A stretch of DNA of 64,000 nt from Mycolicibacterium sp. J2 (lineage in GTDB: Bacteria; Actinomycetota; Actinomycetes; Mycobacteriales; Mycobacteriaceae): NCBI RefSeq assembly GCF_026240945.1, contig NZ_JAPFPY010000002.1, positions 248,001 through 312,000 on the forward strand, in the 5' to 3' direction. Of the stretch, positions 17,131 to 26,621 are shown piece after piece. A model generated the notes under the pieces. That model did not search any database. It was given only the letters and a program-made list of their open reading frames with translations, and had not been told where the DNA came from. Both the position numbers and the translations under genes were made by a program. How positions within the stretch are numbered: the stretch's first letter is position 1; every line of letters begins with the position of its first letter.

Positions 17131-18193
17131 CTTCTGCTCCCAGTCCTGTCAGGATCGTCCGGAACTTGGTGGTGGTCTCGTCCACCTCGTCATCGGGATC
17201 GGATTCGGCGACGATCCCACCGCCGGCGTGGGCCAGCGCCGTCCGCCGGTCCGGGCCCAGCACCGCACACCGGATCGACACCACCCAGCGGCCGTCACCG
17301 CGGGCGTCGCACCAACCGACCGCACCGGCATAGAAACCGCGGTCACCCTCGAGCTCGGCGATCAGGGCGGCGGCGGCGTCGGCCGGCACCCCGCCGACAG
17401 CCGGGGTCGGGTGCAGGGCCACCGCCAGATCCAAGGCGCTGGTGCCACTGTCGCGCAGCCGGCCGCGGATCGGGGTGCTCAGGTGCCACAGCGCGTCGGT
17501 GCCGTGCAGCTCGGGTTCGTCGGCGATCTGCAGCTCGGTGCACAGCGGTTCCAGTGCCGCGCGCATGACGTCGACCACGAACGCATGCTCGCGCCGGTTC
17601 TTGCCGGACGCGGCCAGCGCGGCGGCGTTGGCGGCGTCGGCCTGCGGGTCCGGCGATCGCGGCGCCGATCCGGCGAACGGCCGGCAGATCACCGTCTCGC
17701 CCGCGCGCGCCACCAACAGTTCCGGGCTGGCGCCCACCAATGTGCCGGCCGCGCCCAGGTCGGCCAGGTACACGGTGGCGGCCGGATCCGCGGCGGCCAA
17801 CCGGCGCAGTACCGAGCGCGGATCCCAGGCGGCGTCGGCGCTCAGTTTCAGGGCGCGGGCCAGCACCACCTTGTCCAGGGCCGATTTCCGTAGCCGCGCC
17901 ACCGCCTCGGCGACCCTGGCCCGGTGCTCGGAGCCGGCCGGCAGCGTCTCGCGGGCCAGCACCGTAGGGGCGGGGAGCACCGGCCAGTCCGGCAGCATCG
18001 GCGGGAACTCGACCCGAACGGGGGTGAACAGTGCGGGCCGGGCGCTCAGGTCGAAAGGCAACGCCCCCAACACGATTGGTACGGCACCGGACCGCAGGGC
18101 CTGTTGGGCTGCGGGGATCGTGGAGAACTCCTGGCGCACGCCGTCGGCCAGGACCGTCCCGTCCGGCCCGGACAGCACGAACGACGGCGTCAC
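17123..18193 (-). CDS. entC: Isochorismate synthase
   Basis: 356 residues, chorismate-binding enzyme family; converts chorismate to isochorismate for salicylate/siderophore or menaquinone-type products. Motifs: DKVVLARALKL at about 132-142, CRPFAGSAPRSPDP, LWHLSTPIRGRL, LHPTPAVGGVP and EGDRGFYAGAVGWCD, which together carry the Mg2+-binding glutamates. GTG at 18193 overlaps the phosphatase stop (GTGA); the frame upstream of it is only open. Ortholog of Rv3215 by position and sequence. No MbtI-type N-terminal domain is present. No other siderophore gene is in the window. Confidence 0.9.
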   Translation of the reverse strand: MTPSFVLSGPDGTVLADGVRQEFSTIPAAQQALRSGAVPIVLGALPFDLSARPALFTPVRVEFPPMLPDWPVLPAPTVLARETLPAGSEHRARVAEAVARLRKSALDKVVLARALKLSADAAWDPRSVLRRLAAADPAATVYLADLGAAGTLVGASPELLVARAGETVICRPFAGSAPRSPDPQADAANAAALAASGKNRREHAFVVDVMRAALEPLCTELQIADEPELHGTDALWHLSTPIRGRLRDSGTSALDLAVALHPTPAVGGVPADAAAALIAELEGDRGFYAGAVGWCDARGDGRWVVSIRCAVLGPDRRTALAHAGGGIVAESDPDDEVDETTTKFRTILTGLGAEDD

Positions 18194-18807
18194 GCCGGCA
18201 GGCACGGGTTGACGTGACCGGTGAGGCCCAGTGCGGAGATCTGGCGAACGCCGTGCTCGAAACCGCATACCGCGATCGAGGCCGCCGCCATCGACAACCG
18301 GATGCCCTCGGACACCGGCAACTCGATCCAGCGGGTCAGCATCGACCGGGAGAAGTGGCCGTGCCCGACGAACACCACATCACGCTCGGCCATGTTCTCC
18401 AGTGCCAGCGCCACTGCTGCGTCGGCGCGCGCGGTGACATCGGCCATGCTCTCGCCGCCCGGGCACGGATGCGTCCACACCGTCCAGCCCGGCACGGTCT
18501 GGCGGATCTCCGGCGTGGTCAGGCCCTCGTAGTCGCCGTAATCCCATTCGGCCAGCAGGGGAGTGACCTCGTCGACGGTCAATCCGGCCAGTTCGGCGGT
18601 GAGCAGCGCACGCCGGCGCGGGCTGCTGACCACCAGTGGGTTGCGCAACTGCAGGTCGCCCAGCGCCTCCGCGGCGAGTTTGGCCTGGTACCTGCCGGTA
18701 TCGGTGAGGTCGAGATCGGTGCGTCCAGTGTGCTTGCCACTCTTGGACCATTCGGTCTCCCCGTGTCGGAGCAGGAACAGCCGGTGCTGCTGGACAGTCA
18801 CCCGCAC
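18190..18807 (-). CDS. Histidine-phosphatase-family acid phosphatase (Rv3214/gpm2-like)
   Basis: 205 residues. The family motif LFLLRHGETEW carries the nucleophile H15; the second catalytic His is in VFVGHGHFSR and the proton donor region is EWDYGDYEG. Although named gpm2, the M. tuberculosis counterpart is, from memory, a broad-specificity phosphatase rather than a phosphoglycerate mutase. Coupled to entC by a 4-nt overlap, 44 nt or so divergent from the parA-like gene. Confidence 0.88.
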   Translation of the reverse strand: MRVTVQQHRLFLLRHGETEWSKSGKHTGRTDLDLTDTGRYQAKLAAEALGDLQLRNPLVVSSPRRRALLTAELAGLTVDEVTPLLAEWDYGDYEGLTTPEIRQTVPGWTVWTHPCPGGESMADVTARADAAVALALENMAERDVVFVGHGHFSRSMLTRWIELPVSEGIRLSMAAASIAVCGFEHGVRQISALGLTGHVNPCLPA

Positions 18808-18860
18808 GATTCTGCCCCACGGCGGGCCGAGGGGACCGCGCGCGTGCTTGGATGGGCGGT

Positions 18861-19655
18861 GTGACGCGAGTACTAGCGGTCGCCAATCAAAAGGGTGGGG
18901 TAGCCAAGACGACGACGGTGGCGTCGCTGGGTGCTGCCTTCGTCGAGCACAAGCAGCGGGTGTTGCTGGTGGACCTGGACCCGCAGGGCTGTCTGACGTT
19001 CTCGCTGGGCCAGGATCCGGACGGTCTCGCCGTCTCGGTGCACGAGGTGCTCCTCGGGGACGTGGAGCCCGATACGGCGCTGCTGTCCACCCCTGAGGGT
19101 ATGACGGTGCTGCCTGCCAACATCGACCTGGCCGGCGCGGAGGCGATGCTGCTGATGCGGGCCGGCCGCGAGTACGCGCTGAAGCGGGCGCTCGGGAAAC
19201 TGGCCGGCCAATTCGATGTCGTCATCGTCGACTGCCCGCCGTCGCTGGGCGTGTTGACCCTCAACGGGCTGACGGCCGCCGACGAGGTGATCGTGCCGTT
19301 GCAGTGTGAGACTCTCGCGCATCGCGGCGTGGGTCAGTTCCTGCGCACCATCGGCGATGTCCAGCAGATCACCAACCCGGAGCTGAAACTGCTCGGCGCG
19401 CTGCCGACCCTCTACGACTCCCGCACCACGCACAGCCGGGACGTGCTCTTCGACGTCGTCGACCGCTACAACTTGCCGGTGCTCGCCCCGCCGATTCCCC
19501 GCACGGTCCGGTTCGCCGAGGCCAGCGCCTCCGGCGCCTCGGTGCTCAAGGGCCGGAAGAACAAGGGTGCCAACGCCTATCGCGATCTCGCCGGGGCGTT
19601 GCTGCGGCACTGGAAATCGGGGAAGGCGCTGCCGACGTTCACCCCGGACCTCTAG
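18861..19655 (+). CDS. ParA/Soj-family ATPase without a ParB partner
   Basis: 264 residues from GTG 18861 (MTRVLAVANQKGGVAKTTT); an ATG three codons earlier (18852) is possible. Deviant Walker A KGGVAKTTT at about 11-19, VLLVDLDPQG and VVIVDCPPSLG as switch motifs, so a dimerising P-loop ATPase of the ParA type. No parB or centromere-like repeats are nearby, as with the conserved orphan Rv3213c that I recall in this position. Role could be cargo positioning; unknown. Confidence 0.88.
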   Translation: MTRVLAVANQKGGVAKTTTVASLGAAFVEHKQRVLLVDLDPQGCLTFSLGQDPDGLAVSVHEVLLGDVEPDTALLSTPEGMTVLPANIDLAGAEAMLLMRAGREYALKRALGKLAGQFDVVIVDCPPSLGVLTLNGLTAADEVIVPLQCETLAHRGVGQFLRTIGDVQQITNPELKLLGALPTLYDSRTTHSRDVLFDVVDRYNLPVLAPPIPRTVRFAEASASGASVLKGRKNKGANAYRDLAGALLRHWKSGKALPTFTPDL

Positions 19656-20872
19656 CCTCCCAGCGCCACCACGGTGTTGCCGCGCTGCTCCAGCAGCGTC
19701 GAGCCGGCCACCGCGGGGATCACCGGATCCTGCGACGGCGGGCGCTTCACGTCGATGTGGCGCACACCGGCCCCGGTTTCGGCGTTGAAGACGTCGTAGC
19801 CGGAGGTCACCGGCACCAACAGCGAGCCGGCCATGATGGTGGCCGGTCCCACCGGCGCATTGTTGCCCGACGGCGCCACGGTGTACTTGTAGCGCAGCTG
19901 GTTGGCATCGAACACCAGCACCGAGTCGCCCGTCCACCAGGTGATCAGGTCACCGGGATGCGACATTGCCGCTTTCGGCGACACCGCCTTGGGCAGCAGT
20001 GTGCTGGCGGTCACCGTGCCGGTGTTGTCGACGATGTTGACCGCCGGTTTGGGGGTCGGTACATAGACGGCAGTGGTGGTGTCGGTCACGGCGACGACGC
20101 GCGCGTCGGAGTCCACGGAGACCCCGGGTTGCTGCTGGAATTTCGTCGTCGGGGTGTCTTCTTCGTCGGACGGCGTCAACAGGGTCAGCCGCATATCGGC
20201 CTGGTTCGGGCAGGCCTCCAGCACCGATACCTGCGATGAGCTAGCGGCGGCGGACACCAGTCGGCACAGCGGATCTTGCGGGACGTCGGGTTTGATCCGG
20301 GCGTCCAGCGTCCCCCAGCTGAGCATCCGCACCATGTCCGAGCGCCACAGTTCCAGCCGGCTGTCACCGGCAGAGAGCACCGTGCTGCCGTCGGAGGACA
20401 GTGCGACCTCCGGGTCGGCGTACGCGGTGCGCGTCGGGCCGCGCCGCCCGGTTTGGGCGTCGATGGTGCTGACCTGGCCGCAGCCGCGGCTGTCCGGGTA
20501 CACCGCGACGGCGTACTGATACACCCACGTCACCCCGCACAAGTCGAGATCGCGGGTATACGACCACAGTGGTGCGCCGCCGGCCGGGTCATGCCCGATG
20601 ACCTCGCGGCCGTCGCCGGTGACGACGGCGCCGCCCACCACCAGGGGCTGGGTGGTCTTACCGCTGGGCGCCGACCACAGTTCGTGCAGGGTGTCGGGGA
20701 CCGTGGCGGCCGGTTTGAGGGCCGGGACGGCAGTGGCGGCGGGCTTGCTGACCGTGGCCCGCGCATCGCTGGTCCACCAGATCAGGGCGGCGACCACCGC
20801 CACCACCACCGCGATGGACGCGGCCGCCACCATGTCGCCGCGGGTACGGCGCTCCGGGGGGATACCGGGCAT
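19652..20872 (-). CDS. Membrane-anchored beta-propeller-like protein (Rv3212-like)
   Basis: 406 residues: short basic cytoplasmic start (IPPERRTRGD), one membrane helix at about 14-33, then a long extracytoplasmic domain. Repeated blocks such as LWSAPSGKTTQPLVVGGAV, IGHDPAGGAPLWSYTRD and DVFNAETGAGV look like PQQ/YVTN-type propeller blades; four or more cysteines in the outer domain could form disulfides. No catalytic residues recognised. Starts one base after the helicase stop on the same strand, so probably cotranscribed with rhlE. Confidence 0.8.
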   Translation of the reverse strand: MPGIPPERRTRGDMVAAASIAVVVAVVAALIWWTSDARATVSKPAATAVPALKPAATVPDTLHELWSAPSGKTTQPLVVGGAVVTGDGREVIGHDPAGGAPLWSYTRDLDLCGVTWVYQYAVAVYPDSRGCGQVSTIDAQTGRRGPTRTAYADPEVALSSDGSTVLSAGDSRLELWRSDMVRMLSWGTLDARIKPDVPQDPLCRLVSAAASSSQVSVLEACPNQADMRLTLLTPSDEEDTPTTKFQQQPGVSVDSDARVVAVTDTTTAVYVPTPKPAVNIVDNTGTVTASTLLPKAVSPKAAMSHPGDLITWWTGDSVLVFDANQLRYKYTVAPSGNNAPVGPATIMAGSLLVPVTSGYDVFNAETGAGVRHIDVKRPPSQDPVIPAVAGSTLLEQRGNTVVALGG

Positions 20873-22363
20873 TTAGCCGGCTGCGGGCGCAGCGGCCTTG
20901 CGCGGGCGACGACGGCGCCGGCGCTTGGGGGCGGTGCCTGCCTCATCCGAGCTGTCCGAGCCGACCGGGCTGTCGGCACCCGGGTCGGCGGACTCGGAGT
21001 CGGTGACCTGCTCGGGATGACCGGTGGCGGGTTCGCCGCCGCGGGTGCGCCGCCGGGTGCGGGTGCGGGCCGGTCGTTCGGTCCGCTCGGCGCGTTCGGA
21101 TTCGGTGCGGGCCTTCGGCTTGCGCGGTGCGGCGATCGACCCGGTGGCCTCGGCCGGGATGTTGAGCTCGGTGTACAGATGCTCGGAGCTGGAGTACGTC
21201 TCGGTCGGATCCGGATTGTCCAGGCCCAGCGCCTTGTCGATCATCGACCAGCGCGGCAGCTCGTCCCAGTCCACCAGGGTCACCGCGATACCGGTCTTGC
21301 CGGCGCGCCCGGTGCGGCCGATGCGGTGCACGTACGCCTGTTCGTCATCGGGGATCTGGTAGTTGATGACGTGCGTGATGTCGTCGATGTCGATACCGCG
21401 GGCCGCGACATCGGTGGCCACCAGGACATCGACATCGCCGTTGCGGAAGCCCTTGAGGGCCTTCTCGCGCGCGATCTGGCCCAGGTCGCCGTGCACGGCG
21501 CCGACCTTGAAACCGCGCTCGCTCAGTTCGTCGGCGACCTTCTGCGCGGTGCGCTTGGTGCGGGTGAAGATCATCGTCGCGCCGCGCCCGTCGGCCTGCA
21601 GGATGCGGCTGACCATCTCCACCTTGTCCAGCGCGTGCGCGCGGTAGACGAACTGCTCGGTGGTGTCGTGGGTGGCCGCCGAATGCGGCGCCTCGGCCCG
21701 GATGTGGGTCGGCTGGTTCATGAAGGTCCGGGCCAGCGTGATGATCGGGTCGGGCATGGTGGCCGAGAACAGCATCGCTTGCCTGCTATCCGGCGTCAGC
21801 CGCAGGATCCGCTCGATATCGGGCAGGAAGCCCAGGTCCAGCATCTCGTCGGCTTCGTCGAGCACCAGCACCGACAGGCCGCCCAGCTGCAGGTGGCCCT
21901 GCTGGGCCAGGTCGAGCAACCGGCCCGGGGTGCCGACGACGACGTCGACGCCCTTGCGCAGGGCCTCGATCTGCGGCTCGTAGGGGCGGCCGCCGTAGAT
22001 CGACGTGACGGTGAACTTGCGGTCGCCGGCGCGCAGGTACTTGGCGGCGGTGGTCAGGTCGTCGAACACCTGCAGGCACAGCTCGCGGGTGGGCACCACG
22101 ACCAGGGCGCGGGGGGCGCCGGTCAGCGGCCGCGATTCGTCGGTGGAGACCCGGTGCAGCAGCGGGACGCCGAACGCCAGGGTCTTGCCCATACCGGTGC
22201 GGGCCTGGCCGATCAGGTCGTCGCCGGCCAGGGCGAGCGGCAGGGTGAGTTCCTGGATGGCGAAGGGGTGCTCTTTGCCGGACTCGGCCAGGGCGCGCAC
22301 GATCTCGTCGCGCACGCCGAGATCGGCGAAGGTGGTTTCGGTTTTGCTGTTGAGTTCGGTCAT
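20873..22363 (-). CDS. rhlE: DEAD-box ATP-dependent RNA helicase
   Basis: 496 residues. Q motif region FADLGVRDEIVRALAE, motif I ARTGMGKTLAF, Ia VPTRELCLQV, II VLDEADEMLDLGF, III FSATMP, and the C-terminal RecA-domain motifs ATDVAARGIDID and HRIGRTGRAGKTG are all present, so this is a full helicase core (about 1-400). The last 90 residues are a disordered tail of Arg/Glu and Arg/Lys runs (TRTRRRTRGG, APKRRRRRRPRK), likely an RNA-binding extension. Ortholog of Rv3211. The leader region upstream is 280 bp and holds a small hairpin close to the start codon. Confidence 0.92.
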   Translation of the reverse strand: MTELNSKTETTFADLGVRDEIVRALAESGKEHPFAIQELTLPLALAGDDLIGQARTGMGKTLAFGVPLLHRVSTDESRPLTGAPRALVVVPTRELCLQVFDDLTTAAKYLRAGDRKFTVTSIYGGRPYEPQIEALRKGVDVVVGTPGRLLDLAQQGHLQLGGLSVLVLDEADEMLDLGFLPDIERILRLTPDSRQAMLFSATMPDPIITLARTFMNQPTHIRAEAPHSAATHDTTEQFVYRAHALDKVEMVSRILQADGRGATMIFTRTKRTAQKVADELSERGFKVGAVHGDLGQIAREKALKGFRNGDVDVLVATDVAARGIDIDDITHVINYQIPDDEQAYVHRIGRTGRAGKTGIAVTLVDWDELPRWSMIDKALGLDNPDPTETYSSSEHLYTELNIPAEATGSIAAPRKPKARTESERAERTERPARTRTRRRTRGGEPATGHPEQVTDSESADPGADSPVGSDSSDEAGTAPKRRRRRRPRKAAAPAAG

Positions 22364-22645
22364 ATGGTGGTGGTCGGCATCTTTTTCGATGCCTTACTGC
22401 CTTTCGTTGTCATTCCTCGTCGCGTATGTCGTCACGCGCGCACGAAGATGACGAGAAAGGGGCCGCTTCTCCCCGGCTGGGGCGATGTCAGCCCGCTGGG
22501 CCCTGCCCCGTCTTGAAGGGGGCCGGCCGAACCACGTGCACGCACATTTCCTCGGCTGCGGCGCCAAAAAGCCACTGCCTGCACCCATGATAGCTGGCTT
22601 CTGTGCTGCTCGGTCGCTGTGGCGCTCGGCGTCTAGAGTTGGGCC
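22364..22645. promoter_or_regulatory. Divergent leader region between rhlE and the MiaE-like gene
   Basis: No gene is seen in these 282 bp. On the minus strand the rhlE leader contains a perfect 6-bp hairpin (GGCATC-N6-GATGCC, 22376-22393) about 13 nt before the start codon, and TATCAT near 22590 is a possible -10, implying a leader of over 200 nt. On the plus strand TAGAGT at 22634-22639 lies 6 nt before the ATG of the MiaE-like gene, a leaderless promoter layout. Confidence 0.4.
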
Positions 22646-23338
22646 ATGCCACAGACGTCGTCAGCACAGCCGGGCACCGGGCCGAAACCGGCGGTCAGGG
22701 CCGATCATCCCGGCGTCACCGAACTGTTCGCGCTGCTGGCCTATGGCGAGGTGGCGGCGTTCTACCGGCTGACCGAAGAGGCCCGGATGGCGCCCAATCT
22801 GGCCGGCCGGATCAGCATGGCCAGCATGGCCGCGGCCGAGATGCGCCACTACGAACTGCTGCGCGACGCACTGGCCGAACGCAATGTCGACGTTGTGCCC
22901 GCGATGACGAAATATGCTCCGGCGCTTGAGAATTACCATCGGCTGACAACGCCGAGCACGTGGCTGGAAGCGTTGGTCAAGACCTATATCGGTGATGCGT
23001 TGGCCGCCGACTTCTACCTCGAGATCGCCGATGCGCTCCCCGAGGAAGCTGCCGGGGTGGTCCGGTCGGTGCTCGCCGAGACGGGCCACTCCCAGTTCGT
23101 GGTCGCCGAGGTGCGCGACGCCGTGACGGCCAGCGACCGCCAGCGGCATCGGTTGGCGCTGTGGTCGCGCCGGCTGCTCGGCGAGGCCATCACCCAGGCC
23201 CAGTTCGTGCTGGCCGATCGTGACGAGCTCGTCGACCTGGTTCTCACCGGCAGCGATGGGCTGCTGCAGCTGGCCGAGTTCTTCGAGCGGCTGCAGCGCA
23301 CCCATGCCAGCCGGATGCAGGAGCTGGGCCTGGCCTAG
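22646..23338 (+). CDS. Ferritin-like diiron protein, MiaE-like (Rv3210c-like)
   Basis: 230 residues, all helical. Candidate diiron ligands are E in LLAYGEVAAFYRL, the E-x-x-H pair in AAAEMRHYELL, E in FYLEIADAL, and E-x-x-H in AETGHSQFVV, the pattern of ferritin-like tRNA hydroxylase MiaE and relatives. Whether it acts on tRNA is unproven. The first 20 residues are a Pro/Thr/Ser-rich extension. Start ATG 22646 is 6 nt behind a TAGAGT box. Confidence 0.8.
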   Translation: MPQTSSAQPGTGPKPAVRADHPGVTELFALLAYGEVAAFYRLTEEARMAPNLAGRISMASMAAAEMRHYELLRDALAERNVDVVPAMTKYAPALENYHRLTTPSTWLEALVKTYIGDALAADFYLEIADALPEEAAGVVRSVLAETGHSQFVVAEVRDAVTASDRQRHRLALWSRRLLGEAITQAQFVLADRDELVDLVLTGSDGLLQLAEFFERLQRTHASRMQELGLA

Positions 23339-24148
23339 TTACCGGGTGCAGGTCGCGATCATCGTGTTGTTGGCCTGTGCCACCAGCGGCGCACCGGCCG
23401 CATCGGTGATCGAGCAGTTCAGCTGACTGGTCACGCTGGTCGCGGTCACCGAACTCAACTGCACGCCCGGGTCCAGGGTGATGGTCTTGCGCCACGGCAA
23501 CGCGACGTTGACGTCGGTCTGCAGCGCGCCCTGCCCGTCGGTGTAGATGATGGTCACCAGGTCAAGCAGTGATTTGGTGCCGTTCACGGTGTAGGTGATG
23601 GTGCGCGCGGCGGCCGCCGGATCGGGTGCCGCTGCCGGAGGCGCCGCAACGGGCGGGAGCTGCGCGTCGGTCGTGGGGACCGGCGTCGCGGTGGCCGTCG
23701 CCGAGGGGGTGGGTGTCACCGTGGTGATCGTCTCCGGTGCCAGCGCCGGGTTCAGCGCGGTGACCGGCGGCGCGGCCGTCGGGGCCGGAGCGGCCGTTGT
23801 CGACGGCGCGGCGGACGTGGTCGCCGCGGCTGAGGTGGTGGAGGCCTGCGTGGCGGACACCGAACCGCTGTCGCCGCCGCCGAGGATGATGCCGGTGCAG
23901 ATCACCGCCACCATCAGGATGACGCCCGCGACCCCTGCCACCCAGATCCAGCGCCGGTCCAATTCGTCGTGGTAGTCGGCGGGATATTCGTACTCGTATG
24001 CGGGCTCGGCGCCGGTGTCGGCATCCAAACCGGCACCGTCGAGGTCATCGTCATGGCCGAGGTAGTCATAGCTGTCGTCGGCATACGGGTAGCGCGACCG
24101 GTAACCGGCGTCGCGCGTCGCGGAGTTACGTGAATAAGGCCTGGTCAT
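23339..24148 (-). CDS. Membrane protein with Thr/Ala/Pro linker and MmpS-like outer domain (Rv3209-like)
   Basis: 269 residues from ATG 24148. Acidic, Tyr-rich cytoplasmic N terminus (about 1-65), one membrane helix at about 67-90 (WVAGVAGVILMVAVICTGI), a 90-residue Thr/Ala/Pro linker as in cell-wall spanning proteins, then a C-terminal beta-rich domain (ITYTVNGTK onward) with two cysteines, similar to MmpS proteins. No MmpL partner is adjacent. The adjacent minus-strand neighbour is a separate unit. TTG at 24160 is a less likely start. Confidence 0.75.
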   Translation of the reverse strand: MTRPYSRNSATRDAGYRSRYPYADDSYDYLGHDDDLDGAGLDADTGAEPAYEYEYPADYHDELDRRWIWVAGVAGVILMVAVICTGIILGGGDSGSVSATQASTTSAAATTSAAPSTTAAPAPTAAPPVTALNPALAPETITTVTPTPSATATATPVPTTDAQLPPVAAPPAAAPDPAAAARTITYTVNGTKSLLDLVTIIYTDGQGALQTDVNVALPWRKTITLDPGVQLSSVTATSVTSQLNCSITDAAGAPLVAQANNTMIATCTR

Positions 24149-24384
24149 TGCGTTTCCCAAGTGGTTTCGGTGCGTACCGGGCCGATGCTAATGGGGCTGC
24201 AGTGACAGATGAGGCCGACGCGGCGAGGCGCCGTGTCACGGTCCGGCCTCGGTGTGGTGACCGTCGGGTCGCGACCTGATCGGGTGTGGACTTCGCTATC
24301 GGCTTAGCGCCCTTGGCGCGGCCGCCGGCGGCGCGTCCACTAGCCTGATGGCGAGCACTGCCCACCAACGAAAGAGGCCACAGC

Positions 24385-25312
<928 letters not shown>

Positions 25313-25406
25313 TTACTACCGCACCGTGGGCGAGGCGCCGCTGCTGGCACTTGTGTCGGTGGCGTGCCGGACCGGTGCCCGTCACGGTTTGTGTAATCCT
25401 GGTGCG

Positions 25407-26513
25407 GTGACCTACGACCCGGGGCGTCGCGGGGGCGACCGTATGCCCGGCGGGGCAGAGCGCAGCGACCGGGGGAATGTTTCCGGCGGGCAGGAGCGCA
25501 GCGACCGGGGGAATGTTCCCGTGCTGCGCAGTGAATGGCGGGAGCCGCTGCGCGCCCAGCGTGATCCGTTGGCCGAGGATCACGGCCGGCCGCGTGCCAA
25601 CCGTGACGACCGTCAGCACCTGCGCAAGCAGACCTGGCTCGGTCGGTTCGTGTCCACCTACGGCTGGCGGGCGTACGCGCTGCCGGTGTTGGCCATCCTG
25701 ACGGTGGTGGTGCTGTATCAGACCGTGACCGGCACCAGCGCGCCCAAGCCGGTGAACGCCGAAGGCCCGGTCCAGGGGCCGCCGACCATCGAGGCGCCCG
25801 GCACGGCGATCATCGGTGCGCCGCCGAATGGCCTGTCCCAGTTCGACGTCAACCTGCCGACGGGGATCCTGCCCAACGGTGGGCCGTTCACCGAGGCCGG
25901 GGCGCGAACCTGGCATGTGGTGCCCGGCGCCCTGCCCAAGGTCGGCGCGGGGGACACCAAGACCTTCCGCTACACCGTCGAGGTCGAGGACGGCGTCGAC
26001 ACCGCGTCGTTCGGGGGTGACGAGGGCTTCGCGCGGATGGTCAGCGAAACCCTGGCCAACCCGAAGAGCTGGACGCACAACACCCAGTTCGCGTTCGAAC
26101 GCGTCGACAGCGATGCCGGTGGTCCACCCGATTTCCGGGTGTCGCTCACCTCGCCGATGACGGTGCGCGACGGCTGCGGCTACGACATCCCGTTGGAATC
26201 GTCGTGCTACAACCCCGTCTATGACGGCAACCAGCCCCGGGTGTTCATCAACGAGGCCCGCTGGGTGCGTGGCGCCGTCCCGTTCCAGGGCGATATCGGC
26301 TCCTATCGGCAGTACGTGATCAATCACGAGGTGGGTCACGCGATCGGTTACCCGAAGCACGAACCCTGCCCGGAGAACGGCGCGTTGGCGCCGGTGATGA
26401 TGCAGCAGACCTTCTCCACCGACAACGACGACGCCGCCAAGTTCGATCCGGAATCGGTGAAGGCCGACGGCCGCACCTGCCGGTTCAACCCGTGGCCGTA
26501 TCCGATCGCCTGA
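25407..26513 (+). CDS. DUF3152 membrane-anchored putative zinc metalloprotease (Rv3207c-like)
   Basis: 368 residues from GTG 25407, which lies 7 nt after TAATCC. Layout: a charged cytoplasmic N terminus with an in-frame 12-residue repeat (ERSDRGNV twice), a membrane helix at about 85-110 (AYALPVLAILTVVVLYQTV), then an outer DUF3152 domain. That domain contains HEVGHAIGYPKH, an HExxHxxGxxxH zinc-binding pattern close to the metzincin motif, and four cysteines likely in disulfides (DGCGYDIPLESSCYN, HEPCPENG, GRTCRFN). Substrate unknown. An open frame extends to 25221 but the extra part antisense to the TetR gene shows no homology. Confidence 0.82.
   Translation: MTYDPGRRGGDRMPGGAERSDRGNVSGGQERSDRGNVPVLRSEWREPLRAQRDPLAEDHGRPRANRDDRQHLRKQTWLGRFVSTYGWRAYALPVLAILTVVVLYQTVTGTSAPKPVNAEGPVQGPPTIEAPGTAIIGAPPNGLSQFDVNLPTGILPNGGPFTEAGARTWHVVPGALPKVGAGDTKTFRYTVEVEDGVDTASFGGDEGFARMVSETLANPKSWTHNTQFAFERVDSDAGGPPDFRVSLTSPMTVRDGCGYDIPLESSCYNPVYDGNQPRVFINEARWVRGAVPFQGDIGSYRQYVINHEVGHAIGYPKHEPCPENGALAPVMMQQTFSTDNDDAAKFDPESVKADGRTCRFNPWPYPIA
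25448..25519 (+). repeat. In-frame 36-bp tandem repeat, two copies
   Basis: Units 25448-25483 and 25484-25519 are nearly identical; the core GAGCGCAGCGACCGGGGGAA is exact in both. Each unit is 12 codons, so the reading frame of the DUF3152 gene is kept and ERSDRGNV is encoded twice in its cytoplasmic tail. Confidence 0.85.
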
Positions 26514-26621
26514 CGCCCGCACGACGGCTGCGCCGGGGAAGGTTTACCCCTGGATTACCGTTGAAGCAGTGAGCCTGGTGGGATGGACGCCAGGATTGCG
26601 ATCGACTCAAGGAGGGCGACG

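Noticed and set aside
18861..19655. ParA gene considered as part of a plasmid partition locus
   Set aside because: No parB, no iterons and a conserved chromosomal neighbourhood; it is an orphan chromosomal ParA.
20276..22516. Long open plus-strand frame antisense to rhlE and its neighbour
   Set aside because: It spans two well-supported genes and an intergenic gap, which a real gene would not do here.
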